A stretch of DNA of 64,000 bases from Butyrivibrio sp. INlla21 (GTDB taxonomy: Bacteria; Bacillota; Clostridia; Lachnospirales; Lachnospiraceae): the NCBI RefSeq assembly GCF_900116875.1, contig NZ_FPCC01000009.1, positions 80,981-144,980 of the forward strand. Reading direction: 5' to 3'. A program made the translations under genes and the position numbers. The notes below the pieces were generated by a model. That model was given only the letters and a program-made list of their open reading frames with translations. It searched no databases and was not told the DNA's origin. Position 1 is the stretch's first letter, and the number at the start of each line of letters is the position of its first letter. Below, piece after piece: positions 1 through 8,642 of this stretch.

Positions 1-36
1 CCCGTGAGAGACTCACTATTCCTACTGTTTTGACCA

Positions 37-588
37 TTAATTAAGCTCCTTTACCATGCAAACTTCATCGATATATCTTCCGTCTTTTAACTTAAAAGCT
101 TTGGTAAGTCTTCCGTATTCTTTAAAGCCCATCTTTTTATAAAGCGCAAGCGCTCTTTCATTGTCCGCAAATGCCCCAAGCTCCATCTGTTCAAAGCCCA
201 TCGACCTAGCCTGCTTAACCGCTCTGTCTATAAGAATTCCGCCAAGTCCGGCACCGCAAAACTCCTGAAAAAGAGCTATCGCGAAATTGCAGCGGTGCTT
301 AAGCTTATAATTGTTCCTATTTCGATAAACACAAACGTTACCTACAGCTCTGTCTCCGTCAAAAACAGTGAGAAACACAGAACCGTCGTCATTGAGGTTT
401 TCGTTTATGATCCTCTTCTCATCTTCAAGATCGTCATCAACCTCTTCGGGATATCTGATCATAAAATGCGTCTCTTCCGCTATCTTGTAGATATACTCAA
501 GCATCGTCTCAGCATCTTTTTCCTCGGCGCTCCTAATTGTAAGCTTGCGCCCGTCCCTAAGTGTTATCTCTTCCGCTTCATACTTCAT
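37..588 (-). CDS. GNAT family N-acetyltransferase
   Basis: A 183-residue single-domain protein that would transfer an acetyl group from acetyl-CoA to an amine; the acceptor cannot be read from sequence. The acetyl-CoA pyrophosphate loop is visible as GAGLGG in the middle of the protein, and the family's C-terminal signature appears as ERALALYKKMGFKEYGR. The start is preceded by a good ribosome binding site (AAGGAGGAG, 5-6 bases upstream of ATG). The gene is upstream-independent of the symporter gene, separated from it by a strong terminator. The family call is firm; the substrate (peptide, polyamine, antibiotic or other) is unknown. Confidence 0.9.
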   Translation of the reverse strand: MKYEAEEITLRDGRKLTIRSAEEKDAETMLEYIYKIAEETHFMIRYPEEVDDDLEDEKRIINENLNDDGSVFLTVFDGDRAVGNVCVYRNRNNYKLKHRCNFAIALFQEFCGAGLGGILIDRAVKQARSMGFEQMELGAFADNERALALYKKMGFKEYGRLTKAFKLKDGRYIDEVCMVKELN

Positions 589-601
589 AATAGCTCCTCC
601 T

Positions 602-640
602 TAAAAAAACGCCTCATCAAACCGGTAAAGTTTGATGAGG
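602..640 (-). terminator. Intrinsic terminator after the symporter gene
   Basis: On the minus strand a perfect 11-bp stem (arms at 630-640 and 612-622, 7-base loop) is followed by CGTTTTTTT. It lies downstream of the symporter gene that ends at 710 and would end that transcript before the acetyltransferase. Confidence 0.85.
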
Positions 641-709
641 AATTTTGCCATTTCGAATCTTCTTTCTGAAAAATATTAAATCCAAGTATAATTGGCAGAC
701 AATTTCATG

Positions 710-1912
710 TCAACCCTTTTTCTTTTCCAAATTGCTGACAACGAGCGAGCATGAAGCGTCACCGGTGATATTTACTACTGTTCTTCCCATGTCAAAGATC
801 CTGTCGATACCTGCGACAAGCGCGATACCGTCAACGGGAAGACCTACTGATGTAAGCACCATCGCAAGCATTACCATACCTGCGCCGGGAACGCCGGCTG
901 TACCGATGGATGCAAGAGTTGCTGTAAGTACTATCGTGATCATCTGCGGGAACGTAAGCTGAACACCGTAACAAGATGCGATAAAGATAGCGCATACGCC
1001 CTGATAGATAGCTGTTCCGTCCATATTTATCGTTGCTCCCAAAGGAAGCACAAATGATGTGATCTCTTTGTCGGCGCCCATCTTTTCACAGCCCTTCATA
1101 TTGATGGGAAGCGTTCCGACACTTGATGCACTGGAGAATGCAAAGATCATCGCAGGGAGCTGGCCCTTGAAGAACTTAACGGGGCTCATTCCGCCCATAG
1201 TTCTCACTGCGATTGAATATACGATGACCATGTGCAGGAAGTAGCAGATGTATGCTGCAAGGAGCACCATTGCAAGTGAGCCGAGAACGGCGCTTCCGTT
1301 TGTTGCCACAACAGGGCAGATAAGGCAGAACACACCGATAGGCGAAAGCTTAAGTATCATCTCCATGCATTTCATGAATACCGCATTGAATGAATTGATT
1401 CCTTTTACCGCAGGCGCAGCCTCATCGCCGACAAGAATAATGGCAAAGCCGATAAGTATTGCCATTACGATAACCTGAAGCATGGTTGCCTCGGAAAGCG
1501 GCATAATAAAGTTAGAAGGAAAAATATTGATGATAGTATCCATGATCGGTGCACTGCTCGATGCCTCGTAAGTAAGCTCCGAGGTCTGAAGCACCGGGAA
1601 AAATCCCTTGAAGACATTTCCTCCGACCAAACCTATTACTATGGCAACCGCCGTCGTACATAAGTAGTAGATGATCGTCTTTATTCCGATCGATCCGACT
1701 TTTCTTATATCCTGCATGGAGATAACTCCCGACATGATAGAGAAAAGAACTATCGGAACAACTATAAATTTAACAAGATTAAGGAATATCGTGCCGAACG
1801 GCTTGATATAGTTCTCCGCAAAATCAGCGTGCCCCTGTAAAAGCAGACCCGCAATAATACCGAGAACAAGTGCGATAAAGATCTGAATTGCCAGTGGTAA
1901 TTTTTTCTTCAT
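710..1912 (-). CDS. Dicarboxylate/amino acid:cation symporter (DAACS family)
   Basis: A 400-residue secondary transporter of the GltP/SstT/DctA family, importing an anionic amino acid or dicarboxylate with protons or sodium. Seen in the sequence: hydrophobic segments throughout, the serine-rich re-entrant loop FSSASSVGTLP, the NMDGTAIYQG motif of transmembrane segment 7, and GVPGAGMVM of the second hairpin. Length is typical. The start has an AGGAGGG ribosome binding site. It lies 23 bp downstream of the anchored protein gene at 1936-2862, so the two may share a transcript. Glutamate, serine/threonine or C4-dicarboxylate are possible substrates; sequence inspection alone does not choose. Confidence 0.93.
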   Translation of the reverse strand: MKKKLPLAIQIFIALVLGIIAGLLLQGHADFAENYIKPFGTIFLNLVKFIVVPIVLFSIMSGVISMQDIRKVGSIGIKTIIYYLCTTAVAIVIGLVGGNVFKGFFPVLQTSELTYEASSSAPIMDTIINIFPSNFIMPLSEATMLQVIVMAILIGFAIILVGDEAAPAVKGINSFNAVFMKCMEMILKLSPIGVFCLICPVVATNGSAVLGSLAMVLLAAYICYFLHMVIVYSIAVRTMGGMSPVKFFKGQLPAMIFAFSSASSVGTLPINMKGCEKMGADKEITSFVLPLGATINMDGTAIYQGVCAIFIASCYGVQLTFPQMITIVLTATLASIGTAGVPGAGMVMLAMVLTSVGLPVDGIALVAGIDRIFDMGRTVVNITGDASCSLVVSNLEKKKG

Positions 1913-1935
1913 ACCGTAACCCTCCTATGCTATTA

Positions 1936-2862
1936 TTATAGCTTATCGGGCACGATAAAGTGAAGCTCGTAATCTTCGTCACCGTCGTATAAAATGCAGA
2001 TATGATCATCATTTATTCCGGCTCCGAGAGCAACTTCAGGATTTTCGTATAAACGAATTATCTTTTTCTTCTTTATATCATAAACATATACGCCAAGTTC
2101 TTTGTTATAGAGATAAATCTTCCCATCAGTCTGATCGCATATTCCGTACTTACATGCGCTCTTTGGAAGCTCGGCTTTCCACAGTTCCTCGCCCGAGTCG
2201 CTGATACTCTTAAGGTAACTGGTCTCATCTTCCAAAACAACCGTAACTATCTCATCTTTGGCATCATCTACCGCTGTGACCGTTCCGTCCACGTCAAAAG
2301 ACATTACGTTCCCCATTCCGTCAAGAACAGAGCCGACTATCGCATTTCCTGCGCAGTCCATCGCGTAGTAGATCGAATCATGCGTTTCAAAGCTGCTCGG
2401 TACATTTTCACTGGTCAAAAAAGCACTCACATCGGTTCTACTGAGCATCTTTCCGGTCTTATCTATAACGTCAATCTCAGTAGTTTCACCTGTCAGCATA
2501 CTGAGAGGCGCCCCGTCAACTATCTCCGTGGAAGCACTGTAGATCAGCATACTGCAATTACCGTCATCGTCAACAGCCATGCGTATAATTCTTTTATTTT
2601 GGGGACAATCGTAAGGAAGTTTGTCAAAGCTATCTTTGTCAGTGAAATAGACCGAATAGTTATCTCCTTCGGTGCAGCATAGATATGAATCTCTTCCGTT
2701 TGAAGCAAAAATCGATTTCTCGGTTCCGTTCTTTGGATAAGATACAACGCTCTCAGTGTATTTTTTCCCCGTATTACTCATAAAAACATAAGTTGCGATC
2801 CCCATCGCAATCACACTGAGCGCAGCCGCTGTCAGGATCATGATATTCTTAAGGTCTTTCAT
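1936..2862 (-). CDS. Membrane-anchored protein, possible beta-propeller
   Basis: A 308-residue protein I do not recognise at family level. Residues 8-28 form one hydrophobic segment, an uncleaved signal anchor, leaving about 280 residues outside the membrane. The outer part has repeated beta-rich blocks with Asp-Gly turns (DDDGNCS, DVDGTV, DQTDGKIY, LGVYVYD), which resemble PQQ-like or WD-type propeller blades; this is inference only. The start has an AAAGGGG ribosome binding site. It precedes the symporter by 23 bp. Its upstream region contains A-rich AAAAGGAAAG repeats and the AAACGCTTATA motif also seen before two other unknown proteins in the window. Confidence 0.6.
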   Translation of the reverse strand: MKDLKNIMILTAAALSVIAMGIATYVFMSNTGKKYTESVVSYPKNGTEKSIFASNGRDSYLCCTEGDNYSVYFTDKDSFDKLPYDCPQNKRIIRMAVDDDGNCSMLIYSASTEIVDGAPLSMLTGETTEIDVIDKTGKMLSRTDVSAFLTSENVPSSFETHDSIYYAMDCAGNAIVGSVLDGMGNVMSFDVDGTVTAVDDAKDEIVTVVLEDETSYLKSISDSGEELWKAELPKSACKYGICDQTDGKIYLYNKELGVYVYDIKKKKIIRLYENPEVALGAGINDDHICILYDGDEDYELHFIVPDKL

Positions 2863-2931
2863 ATCCTTACCCCTTTACACTTACCTATATACTGTCCCTT
2901 TTTACAATTCCTTCTTTCCTTTTAAGACTTT

Positions 2932-3060
2932 CCTTTTATAAGCGTTTGCACGAAGCCGCGATCTTCGTGTTAACCGAATGATAACCCATATGAAAAAGCT
3001 ATTTCAATACCGATGTTATGAACGACGTTGTTTTTGTTATGAACGACGGTTTTTCGTAAC
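2932..3060. promoter_or_regulatory. Repeat-rich leader upstream of the anchored protein
   Basis: Two identical 13-base repeats, GTTATGAACGACG, start at 3015 and 3036, 21 bp apart (two helical turns). The second can fold with downstream TTCGTAAC (3036-3060). A short CACGAAG/CTTCGTG stem lies at about 2950-2971. The minus-strand motif AAACGCTTATAAAAGG is at 2932-2947. These are seen; an operator role is inference. Confidence 0.35.
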
Positions 3061-3099
3061 AATTAAAAGAGAATGTGTCCAAACGGTGAACACATTCTC
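3060..3099 (-). terminator. Terminator of the pfkB-ptsI-phosphatase operon
   Basis: A perfect 10-bp stem (3090-3099 with 3069-3078, 11-base loop) on the minus strand is followed by TTTTAATTGTT. It lies 32 bp beyond the stop of the histidine phosphatase gene. The U-tract is short, so efficiency is uncertain. Confidence 0.6.
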
Positions 3100-3131
3100 A
3101 GGTTTCAAGCGCCACAAATGTATATTTTTTC

Positions 3132-3665
3132 TCAAAAATCATATCTGCGGATCTCACAGTTTTTTATACCAAATAATGAAAATTCTTCATTGTCCATCTC
3201 ACGGAAATACGACTCAACTATCCTTGCGATTCCGTTGTGCGCCACAAGAATATAAGTCTTTTCATCGTTCTTGATATCATCGAGGAGATTGTAGATTCGC
3301 TGTGCGAGCTGCATCATTGATTCGCCTGTACCGAATCTGCTTGCCATGTGCTTCTTGGCTTCATGGAATTCAAGTCCGTCTCTTGGAGTCGACTCATATC
3401 TTCCGAAATTCTGCTCGATCAGCCTTTGCTCTATCCTGTACGGGATTCCCGTAACCTCCGATATATGAGCCGCAGTGTCCTTGGCCCTTACAAGAGGTGA
3501 AGTAAGGATCTCATCTGCATGGATCCCTTGTTCTAGTATTTTCTTTCCTGTCTCGATTGCCTGCTCGTGTCCAAGCTCCGTGAGCGCTATATCCGTTGCT
3601 CCGCAGATCTTATTCTCAACGTTCCAGACCGTCTGCCCGTGTCTTATAAAGTAAAAGTGCGTCAT
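3132..3665 (-). CDS. Histidine phosphatase (phosphoglycerate mutase-like)
   Basis: A 177-residue cytoplasmic enzyme of the histidine phosphatase superfamily, acting through a phosphohistidine intermediate on a small phosphorylated metabolite. The signature RHGQTVWN puts the catalytic histidine at residue 9; the second histidine is in LVAHNGIARI near residue 142. The start cannot be moved inward because the motif is at the N-terminus, so the gene truly overlaps the 3' end of ptsI by 50 bp and is probably translated by coupling. Being last in a pfkB-ptsI transcript suggests a sugar-phosphate or related substrate, but that is inference. Confidence 0.88.
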   Translation of the reverse strand: MTHFYFIRHGQTVWNVENKICGATDIALTELGHEQAIETGKKILEQGIHADEILTSPLVRAKDTAAHISEVTGIPYRIEQRLIEQNFGRYESTPRDGLEFHEAKKHMASRFGTGESMMQLAQRIYNLLDDIKNDEKTYILVAHNGIARIVESYFREMDNEEFSLFGIKNCEIRRYDF

Positions 3666-5340
3666 GTACTTCTTTCTCCGTATCTAATTTAAGTATTTTC
3701 TCCGCCAGCTCATCGGCCTCTTTTTTGCTCCATCCGGCGATAGCTGCTCTTGTCCTAAGCACATCCGCAGGATTAACGCTGAACTCCTCAAGCCCGAAAG
3801 ATATAAGAAGCGGCAGAATAAGGCTGTCTGAAGCGGCTTCTCCGCACATAGCGACGGGTATCCCCGCTTTCTTACCACTTTCTATGATATTCCTTATACT
3901 TCTGAGCACCGAAGGCTGCAGCGCGGAATACAGATACGAAACATCGCCGTTTCCTCTGTCCACGCTCATCGTGTATTGTATCAGATCATTGGTCCCTATG
4001 GAAAAAAAGTCTGCTTCTTTCGCAAGTATATCCGCTATAAGCGCAGCGGAGGGCGTCTCTATCATACAGCCCACCTCAACGTCTTTATCGTGGGCTATTT
4101 CCTCTTTATCAAGCTCCTTCGAGGTCTCTTTTACCAGCGCCCTGACTTCCCTAAGCTCATCAAGACAGGTCACTAAAGGCACCATTATCTTGACCTTTCC
4201 ATGTGCTCCCGCTCTCATGATCGCGCGAAGCTGCGTTTTAAAACTTTCTTTATTACCCAGGCTGTAGCGCACGCCTCTGAATCCTAGGAAAGGATTGCTC
4301 TCTTTTTTCAGATTAAGATAAGGAATCTCTTTGTCGCCGCCGATATCCATAGTTCTGATAACTACCGGCTTTCCCTTCATCGCGGTGACAGCTTCCTTAT
4401 ATGCGTTATACTGCTCCTCTTCGGAAGGAAGGTGATTGTTTTCCATAAAAAGAAATTCCGACCTAAACAGTCCGATTCCTTCAGAGCCGTGTTCAAAGGC
4501 TCTCGCAGCTTCGTCGGGAGTTCCTATATTGCTGAAAACCTTACACTTAATGCCATCCGCGGTAACTGTCTTTTTATCCTTGTATGTCGAAAGAAGTTCT
4601 TCACGCTTAAGATAGTCTTCTCTCTTGGCAATATAATCATAATAGGTCGCATCGTCGGGATTGAGGATCACATTTCCGTGATTTCCGTCAACTATCACGG
4701 TGTCCTTGTCCGTCGCAATAGACGTAATATCTTTTACCGACAGAACCGCAGGAATTTCAAGCGCCCTTGCAAGAATAAGCGAATGCGAGGTGATTCCGCC
4801 TTCTTCCGTGATTATACCGACCACATTCTCTCTGTTTATGCGACTTGTCACGGAAAGCGTCAGCTCTTTTACCACAAGGACGGTGCCCTGCGGAACATTC
4901 TCAACGTCAACTTCCTTAACACCTATGAGGGTCTTTAAAAGGCCTGTCTTGATATCCTTGATATCTGCAGCTCGCTGGCTCATAAGCTCATCGTCCATAT
5001 CTCGGAACATCTTGATAAAGCCGTCAAGAACAGCCTCCGTTGCGGCCTCGGCGCTAAAACCTTCCTTTATTTTCTTGGTAACGGGTTTTATAAGCTCGGG
5101 ATCGGACATCATAAGAACATGTCCGTCAAGAATATCCGCTTCACTTGAACCTATGCGGCTTCTCACAGACTCTGCCGTTTCTTTTGTGAGTTTTTTAAGA
5201 GTTGAAAGAGCTCCCTCAAGCCTCTTTTTCTCGGCTGCAGGATCATTAACTATGACTGCGTCGTATTTAAGCTCGCTCTCTTTGATGACACAGACGTTTC
5301 CTATTCCGATGCCGCCGGATGCGGCAATTCCGTTGTACAT
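3616..5340 (-). CDS. ptsI: PTS enzyme I (phosphoenolpyruvate-protein phosphotransferase)
   Basis: Enzyme I takes phosphate from phosphoenolpyruvate and passes it to HPr at the head of the sugar phosphotransferase system. The protein has 574 residues, as usual. Visible: the phosphohistidine site GGITSHSL with His186, the PEP-binding barrel motifs GIGLFRSEFLFM and VRTMDIGGDKE-like block, FSIGTNDLIQYTM, and the catalytic-cysteine motif VAMCGEAA. It follows pfkB by 73 bp and overlaps the histidine phosphatase gene. No HPr with an active histidine and no fructose enzyme II are next to it; the HPr-like gene at 58.6 kb lacks the histidine. Confidence 0.97.
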   Translation of the reverse strand: MYNGIAASGGIGIGNVCVIKESELKYDAVIVNDPAAEKKRLEGALSTLKKLTKETAESVRSRIGSSEADILDGHVLMMSDPELIKPVTKKIKEGFSAEAATEAVLDGFIKMFRDMDDELMSQRAADIKDIKTGLLKTLIGVKEVDVENVPQGTVLVVKELTLSVTSRINRENVVGIITEEGGITSHSLILARALEIPAVLSVKDITSIATDKDTVIVDGNHGNVILNPDDATYYDYIAKREDYLKREELLSTYKDKKTVTADGIKCKVFSNIGTPDEAARAFEHGSEGIGLFRSEFLFMENNHLPSEEEQYNAYKEAVTAMKGKPVVIRTMDIGGDKEIPYLNLKKESNPFLGFRGVRYSLGNKESFKTQLRAIMRAGAHGKVKIMVPLVTCLDELREVRALVKETSKELDKEEIAHDKDVEVGCMIETPSAALIADILAKEADFFSIGTNDLIQYTMSVDRGNGDVSYLYSALQPSVLRSIRNIIESGKKAGIPVAMCGEAASDSLILPLLISFGLEEFSVNPADVLRTRAAIAGWSKKEADELAEKILKLDTEKEVHDALLLYKTRADGLER

Positions 5341-5413
5341 TTTGTTACCCCGATCGTATATGCGGGTTCTGCTCCAGGTTGGTCAGCCCGCTTGTGCTTG
5401 ATATAGTCTTTGG

Positions 5414-6319
5414 TTACAGTTCCCCATATACTTTCTCTATCATATCTCTGCTTGCCAGGTCATCCGAAAAAGCTGTGGCCGATCCGGCTGCAATTCCCAT
5501 TTTAAGAGCTTCTTCGAAGTATCCGTCATTCAAAAAGCCCGCAATAAAGCCTGCCACCATAGAGTCCCCTGCTCCGACAGAATTTTTCACCGTGCCCTCG
5601 GGACATGTTCTTTTGAGCGTATCGCCCTTTTCCGTAACAAGAAGCGCTCCGTCTCCTCCCATGGATACCAGAACATTTCTTGCGCCCATGTCCTTAAGCG
5701 CTTTGGCTCTTTTTTCTATCTCTTCATCGTTCTTCGGCGTTTCCCCGAAGATCTCACCCAGTTCGTCGATATTGGGTTTTATAAGAAAGGGCTTGTGTTT
5801 AAGCGCTTTGAGCAAAAGATCCTTTGTCGCATCGACAACAACCATGGCGCCCTTATCGTCCACAAGGCTCATTATATTTTCATATACGTTATCCGGAAGT
5901 GAAGACGGTATGCTGCCTGCAAGTATCAGTATGTCGCCGTCCGAAAGCTCTTTTATCTTATTATAAAGCTTTTCAAGCGACTGCGGCGGTATACTCGGTC
6001 CCTGAGAATTAATCTCAGTTTCTTTTGTCCCCTTGATCTTGACGTTGATCCTGGACATACCTTCCGGAAGCTTGATGAAATCGGCCTTAATGCCTTTTTC
6101 TTCAACGCTCCTTACTATCGCATCGCCTGTAAATCCTGCAACAAAGCCAAGTGCGCAGCTCTCATGTCCCAGATTCTTAAGAACAGAGGATACATTGATG
6201 CCTTTTCCTCCGAAATAGCACTCTTCGCTGTCCGTACGATTGGTCATCCCCGGCAAAAGCTCGCTTCCCATGCGGACCACGTAGTCGATCGCGGGGTTAA
6301 ATGTAACTGTGTATATCAT
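5414..6319 (-). CDS. pfkB: 1-phosphofructokinase
   Basis: A 301-residue ribokinase-family (PfkB) sugar kinase, most like 1-phosphofructokinase: it phosphorylates fructose 1-phosphate to fructose 1,6-bisphosphate. Visible: N-terminal TFNPAIDYVV, the GGKGINVSSVLKNLG block, and the C-terminal GAGDSMVAGFIAG motif with the catalytic aspartate. The ATG at 6319 is chosen because TTGGAGAA lies just upstream; a TTG 12 bases earlier is less likely. It is the first gene before ptsI, behind a clear promoter. Tagatose 6-phosphate kinase is the main alternative; the neighbouring PTS gene favours fructose 1-phosphate. Confidence 0.9.
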   Translation of the reverse strand: MIYTVTFNPAIDYVVRMGSELLPGMTNRTDSEECYFGGKGINVSSVLKNLGHESCALGFVAGFTGDAIVRSVEEKGIKADFIKLPEGMSRINVKIKGTKETEINSQGPSIPPQSLEKLYNKIKELSDGDILILAGSIPSSLPDNVYENIMSLVDDKGAMVVVDATKDLLLKALKHKPFLIKPNIDELGEIFGETPKNDEEIEKRAKALKDMGARNVLVSMGGDGALLVTEKGDTLKRTCPEGTVKNSVGAGDSMVAGFIAGFLNDGYFEEALKMGIAAGSATAFSDDLASRDMIEKVYGEL

Positions 6320-6351
6320 GATGTTCTCCAAATTTCAAAAGCCATAACTCT

Positions 6352-6380
6352 ATAATAAGGTGTTAATCCGCAAAGGTAAA
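6352..6380 (-). promoter_or_regulatory. Sigma-70-type promoter for pfkB-ptsI
   Basis: On the minus strand TTTACC (6380-6375) and TATTAT (6357-6352) are separated by exactly 17 bp and sit about 35 bp upstream of the pfkB start. Confidence 0.65.
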
Positions 6381-6487
6381 GTGTTCTCTCGGGGACAGGG
6401 TTATAGGTCCAAAAATTGTGCGCAATACGTCAAATTATTTTTATCTAAAAAAAGAATAAAGCTTTAAGGATATATCGTGCAGATACC

Positions 6488-6517
6488 TTTACAAGGGAGC
6501 CAAAAATAAACTAAAAT
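6488..6517 (+). promoter_or_regulatory. Candidate promoter for cheC
   Basis: TTTACA at 6488-6493 and TAAAAT at 6512-6517 with an 18-bp spacer, 75 bp upstream of the cheC start. No clear flagellar sigma-28 pattern was found here. Confidence 0.45.
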
Positions 6518-6591
6518 AATTGTAGAATCGCGAAAATGACTTACGCCATTTGGCAATTCGTATATCATACATAACGAAGGAGGCGTGTACT

Positions 6592-7197
6592 GTGGAAGAT
6601 AATTTACTTAGCAGTGATCATATTGATACCATAGGCGAAATAGCCAATATCAGCATGGGTAATTCCGCCACAACGTTAAGTCTCATGGTAAACAAGAAGG
6701 TTGATATAACTACTCCTAACGTTAAAGTCATCAAAAGAAGCGAAGCTCTTGATGACTATGAAAATACGTGCATTTTTGTCCAGATCCATTATGTAAAGGG
6801 ACTTGAAGGCAACAATGTCTTTATCCTAAAAGAGCATGATGTGAAGGTTATGTGCGACCTTATGATGGGCGGAGACGGCACCAATACTGCGGGTGATATC
6901 ACAGACCTGCATCTTTCGGCTGCTTCTGAAGCCATGAATCAGATGATGGGCACCAGCGCCACATCTTTATCTTCCATGCTCGGAGTTCCCACAGACATCA
7001 GTACTCCCATCGTTAATCAGATTGATGTGGACAGTATAAAAGTTTTTGAAAAAATGTTTGATACTACTTACGATAAATTTGTTAAAATAGCATTTAGGAT
7101 GACAATCGGCGATCTGATCGATTCGGTTATGGTCCAGCTGTATCCCGTGCAGTTTGCGCTGGATATGTGCGAAAAATTCATGAATAAAGGAAAATAA
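6592..7197 (+). CDS. cheC: CheC-type CheY-P phosphatase
   Basis: A 201-residue protein of the CheC/CheX/FliY fold, which removes phosphate from CheY and helps adaptation in chemotaxis. Both pseudo-symmetric halves keep the ExxN catalytic signature: Glu16/Asn19 in IGEIANISMGNSA and Glu113/Asn116 in ASEAMNQMMGTSA. The length matches stand-alone CheC and there is no C-terminal FliN domain, so it is not FliY. The start is taken as GTG at 6592, which has AAGGAGG eight bases upstream; a TTG at 6550 has no ribosome binding site. The DUF4317 gene follows after 9 bp. No cheD is adjacent; cheR lies 8 kb away. Confidence 0.85.
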   Translation: MEDNLLSSDHIDTIGEIANISMGNSATTLSLMVNKKVDITTPNVKVIKRSEALDDYENTCIFVQIHYVKGLEGNNVFILKEHDVKVMCDLMMGGDGTNTAGDITDLHLSAASEAMNQMMGTSATSLSSMLGVPTDISTPIVNQIDVDSIKVFEKMFDTTYDKFVKIAFRMTIGDLIDSVMVQLYPVQFALDMCEKFMNKGK

Positions 7198-7206
7198 CGG
7201 TTACAA

Positions 7207-8343
7207 ATGAACAAACAGGAGACACTTGAGATCAAGAAGCAGTTCACACCGGACAGATGCACAATCGACAGCATTTGCGGCTGCTATGTTGATCATGACA
7301 AGAACAAATTATTTACTTTCAGAAAGGCTTTCGGCCAGATTCCCGAAGAGGAAATGTTCAAATATCTGGACATCTTCCAACACACATTATCAGGTACATT
7401 TGGTAAAAATCTTATCAGTCTTGAGTTCCCTCTTGACCAAGAACAGCCCGGAGGTACTCAGGACTTTCTTTTGACTCTTCGTAACTCCCAGCTCAAGGAC
7501 GACGAGCTTGTGGATGAGTGCTACGACAAGATCATTGCCAATTATATCAACGGAGAAAACTACTATATCATCCTCGTTCACGCCGTATACGACATTCCCG
7601 GCGTAACATCAGACGGTATCGAGATGGAGGATGCTTCCGAGAAGGTATATGACTACATTCTCTGCAGTATCTGCCCCGTCAAGCTTTCCAAGGCCGGTCT
7701 TGGTTATAATGAGTCAAAAAATGTCATTGAGGAAAGATTCCGTGACTGGATAGTAGACGGCCCTGTGAAGGGATTTCTTTTCCCCGCATTTATAGAAAGA
7801 GATACCGACATCCACAATATGCTCTACTTCACCAAGAAGCCCGAGGATCTTCAGCCCGAATTTGTCGAAGCGATGTTCGGCGGACGCGCTCCCATCTCCG
7901 CTCCCGAACAAAAAGATATCTTTGATGCAGTTGTACAAAATACGATCGGAGAAGACGCAGACTACGATATCATGAAGAATATTCATGATAATTTAAATGA
8001 GATGATTGACGATCACGTTGACGATCCGGAGCCTTTGGAGCTTAAAAAGAGTGATGTGAAGCAGCTTCTTCATGACAGTGGTGTATCAGATGAAAGACTC
8101 GGCTACTTCGACGAAACTTATGTAAAGTGCGCCGGCGACGAGGATTATCCGCTCCTTGCAAGCAACATCGCACACACAAGGAAGTTCGATATCGAGACTC
8201 CCAACGTTGTGATCAAGGTTAAGCCCGACAGAACGGATCTTGTAGAATCCCGCATCGTCGACGGCAGGCAGTGCCTTGTCATCGCAGTTGACGATCATAT
8301 CGAAGTCAACGGAATCAATGTTAGGACGTTTATGAATAGGTAA
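7207..8343 (+). CDS. DUF4317 family protein
   Basis: A 378-residue protein matching the DUF4317 family known from Lachnospiraceae and relatives; its function is not established. No signal peptide, membrane segment or known catalytic motif is visible. It is acidic, with a central segment around residues 110-160 of hydrophobic strands (ILVHAVYDIPG) and a conserved-looking IEMEDASEKVYDYILCSICPV block. It starts 9 bp after cheC and ends at a strong terminator, so it is probably made with CheC from one mRNA. Whether the two work together is unknown. Confidence 0.8.
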   Translation: MNKQETLEIKKQFTPDRCTIDSICGCYVDHDKNKLFTFRKAFGQIPEEEMFKYLDIFQHTLSGTFGKNLISLEFPLDQEQPGGTQDFLLTLRNSQLKDDELVDECYDKIIANYINGENYYIILVHAVYDIPGVTSDGIEMEDASEKVYDYILCSICPVKLSKAGLGYNESKNVIEERFRDWIVDGPVKGFLFPAFIERDTDIHNMLYFTKKPEDLQPEFVEAMFGGRAPISAPEQKDIFDAVVQNTIGEDADYDIMKNIHDNLNEMIDDHVDDPEPLELKKSDVKQLLHDSGVSDERLGYFDETYVKCAGDEDYPLLASNIAHTRKFDIETPNVVIKVKPDRTDLVESRIVDGRQCLVIAVDDHIEVNGINVRTFMNR

Positions 8344-8345
8344 TC

Positions 8346-8384
8346 AAAAAGGCTGTCACACCAATCGGTGTGACAGCCTTTTTT
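8346..8384. terminator. Bidirectional intrinsic terminator
   Basis: A 15-17 bp perfect stem with a 4-base loop at 8363-8366, flanked by A-run and T-run. It ends the cheC-DUF4317 transcript on plus and the small gene at 8390-8551 on minus. Confidence 0.92.
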
Positions 8385-8389
8385 GCATT

Positions 8390-8551
8390 TTATGCATGCA
8401 TACTTTTGAGCTTTTCAATTCCGGTCTTGGGACGACCGATCATCTCGTAAGCGGGGTCATTGTACTTCTTGAGAAGTCTCTCCCTCATTTCCTCGGGATG
8501 ATTATATAATTGATCCATTATCCTATCAAAGGCAATTTTCCATTCGCCCAT
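8390..8551 (-). CDS. Small unknown protein, 53 residues
   Basis: A short soluble, charged protein, largely helical by eye, starting MGEWKIAFDRIMDQLY and ending in a basic tail. I recognise no family. The ATG at 8551 is chosen because GGAGG lies nine bases upstream. It has its own promoter at 8594-8622 and its own terminator, which supports it being a real gene. It lies downstream of rnfB but is probably transcribed separately. Confidence 0.65.
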   Translation of the reverse strand: MGEWKIAFDRIMDQLYNHPEEMRERLLKKYNDPAYEMIGRPKTGIEKLKSMHA

Positions 8552-8593
8552 ATTATCGTACCTCCGTCTGTTAAACAACAACAGTAACGGGTA

Positions 8594-8622
8594 CAATAAT
8601 AACTATAAAAAATAATTAATGC
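8594..8622 (-). promoter_or_regulatory. Promoter of the small 53-residue gene
   Basis: Minus-strand TTGCAT (8622-8617), 17-bp spacer, TATTAT (8599-8594), about 43 bp upstream of the start at 8551. Confidence 0.65.
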
Positions 8623-8642
8623 AAGTATAAATTTACCAAAAT

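Noticed and set aside
4700..5401. A 233-codon plus-strand open frame opposite ptsI
   Set aside because: It lies fully antisense to a well-conserved ptsI, has no recognisable domain and reads as Ser/Thr/Leu-rich antisense of coding DNA.
6332..6591. A flagellar sigma-28 promoter before cheC
   Set aside because: A TAAA is present, but no correctly spaced GCCGATAA-like element follows it.
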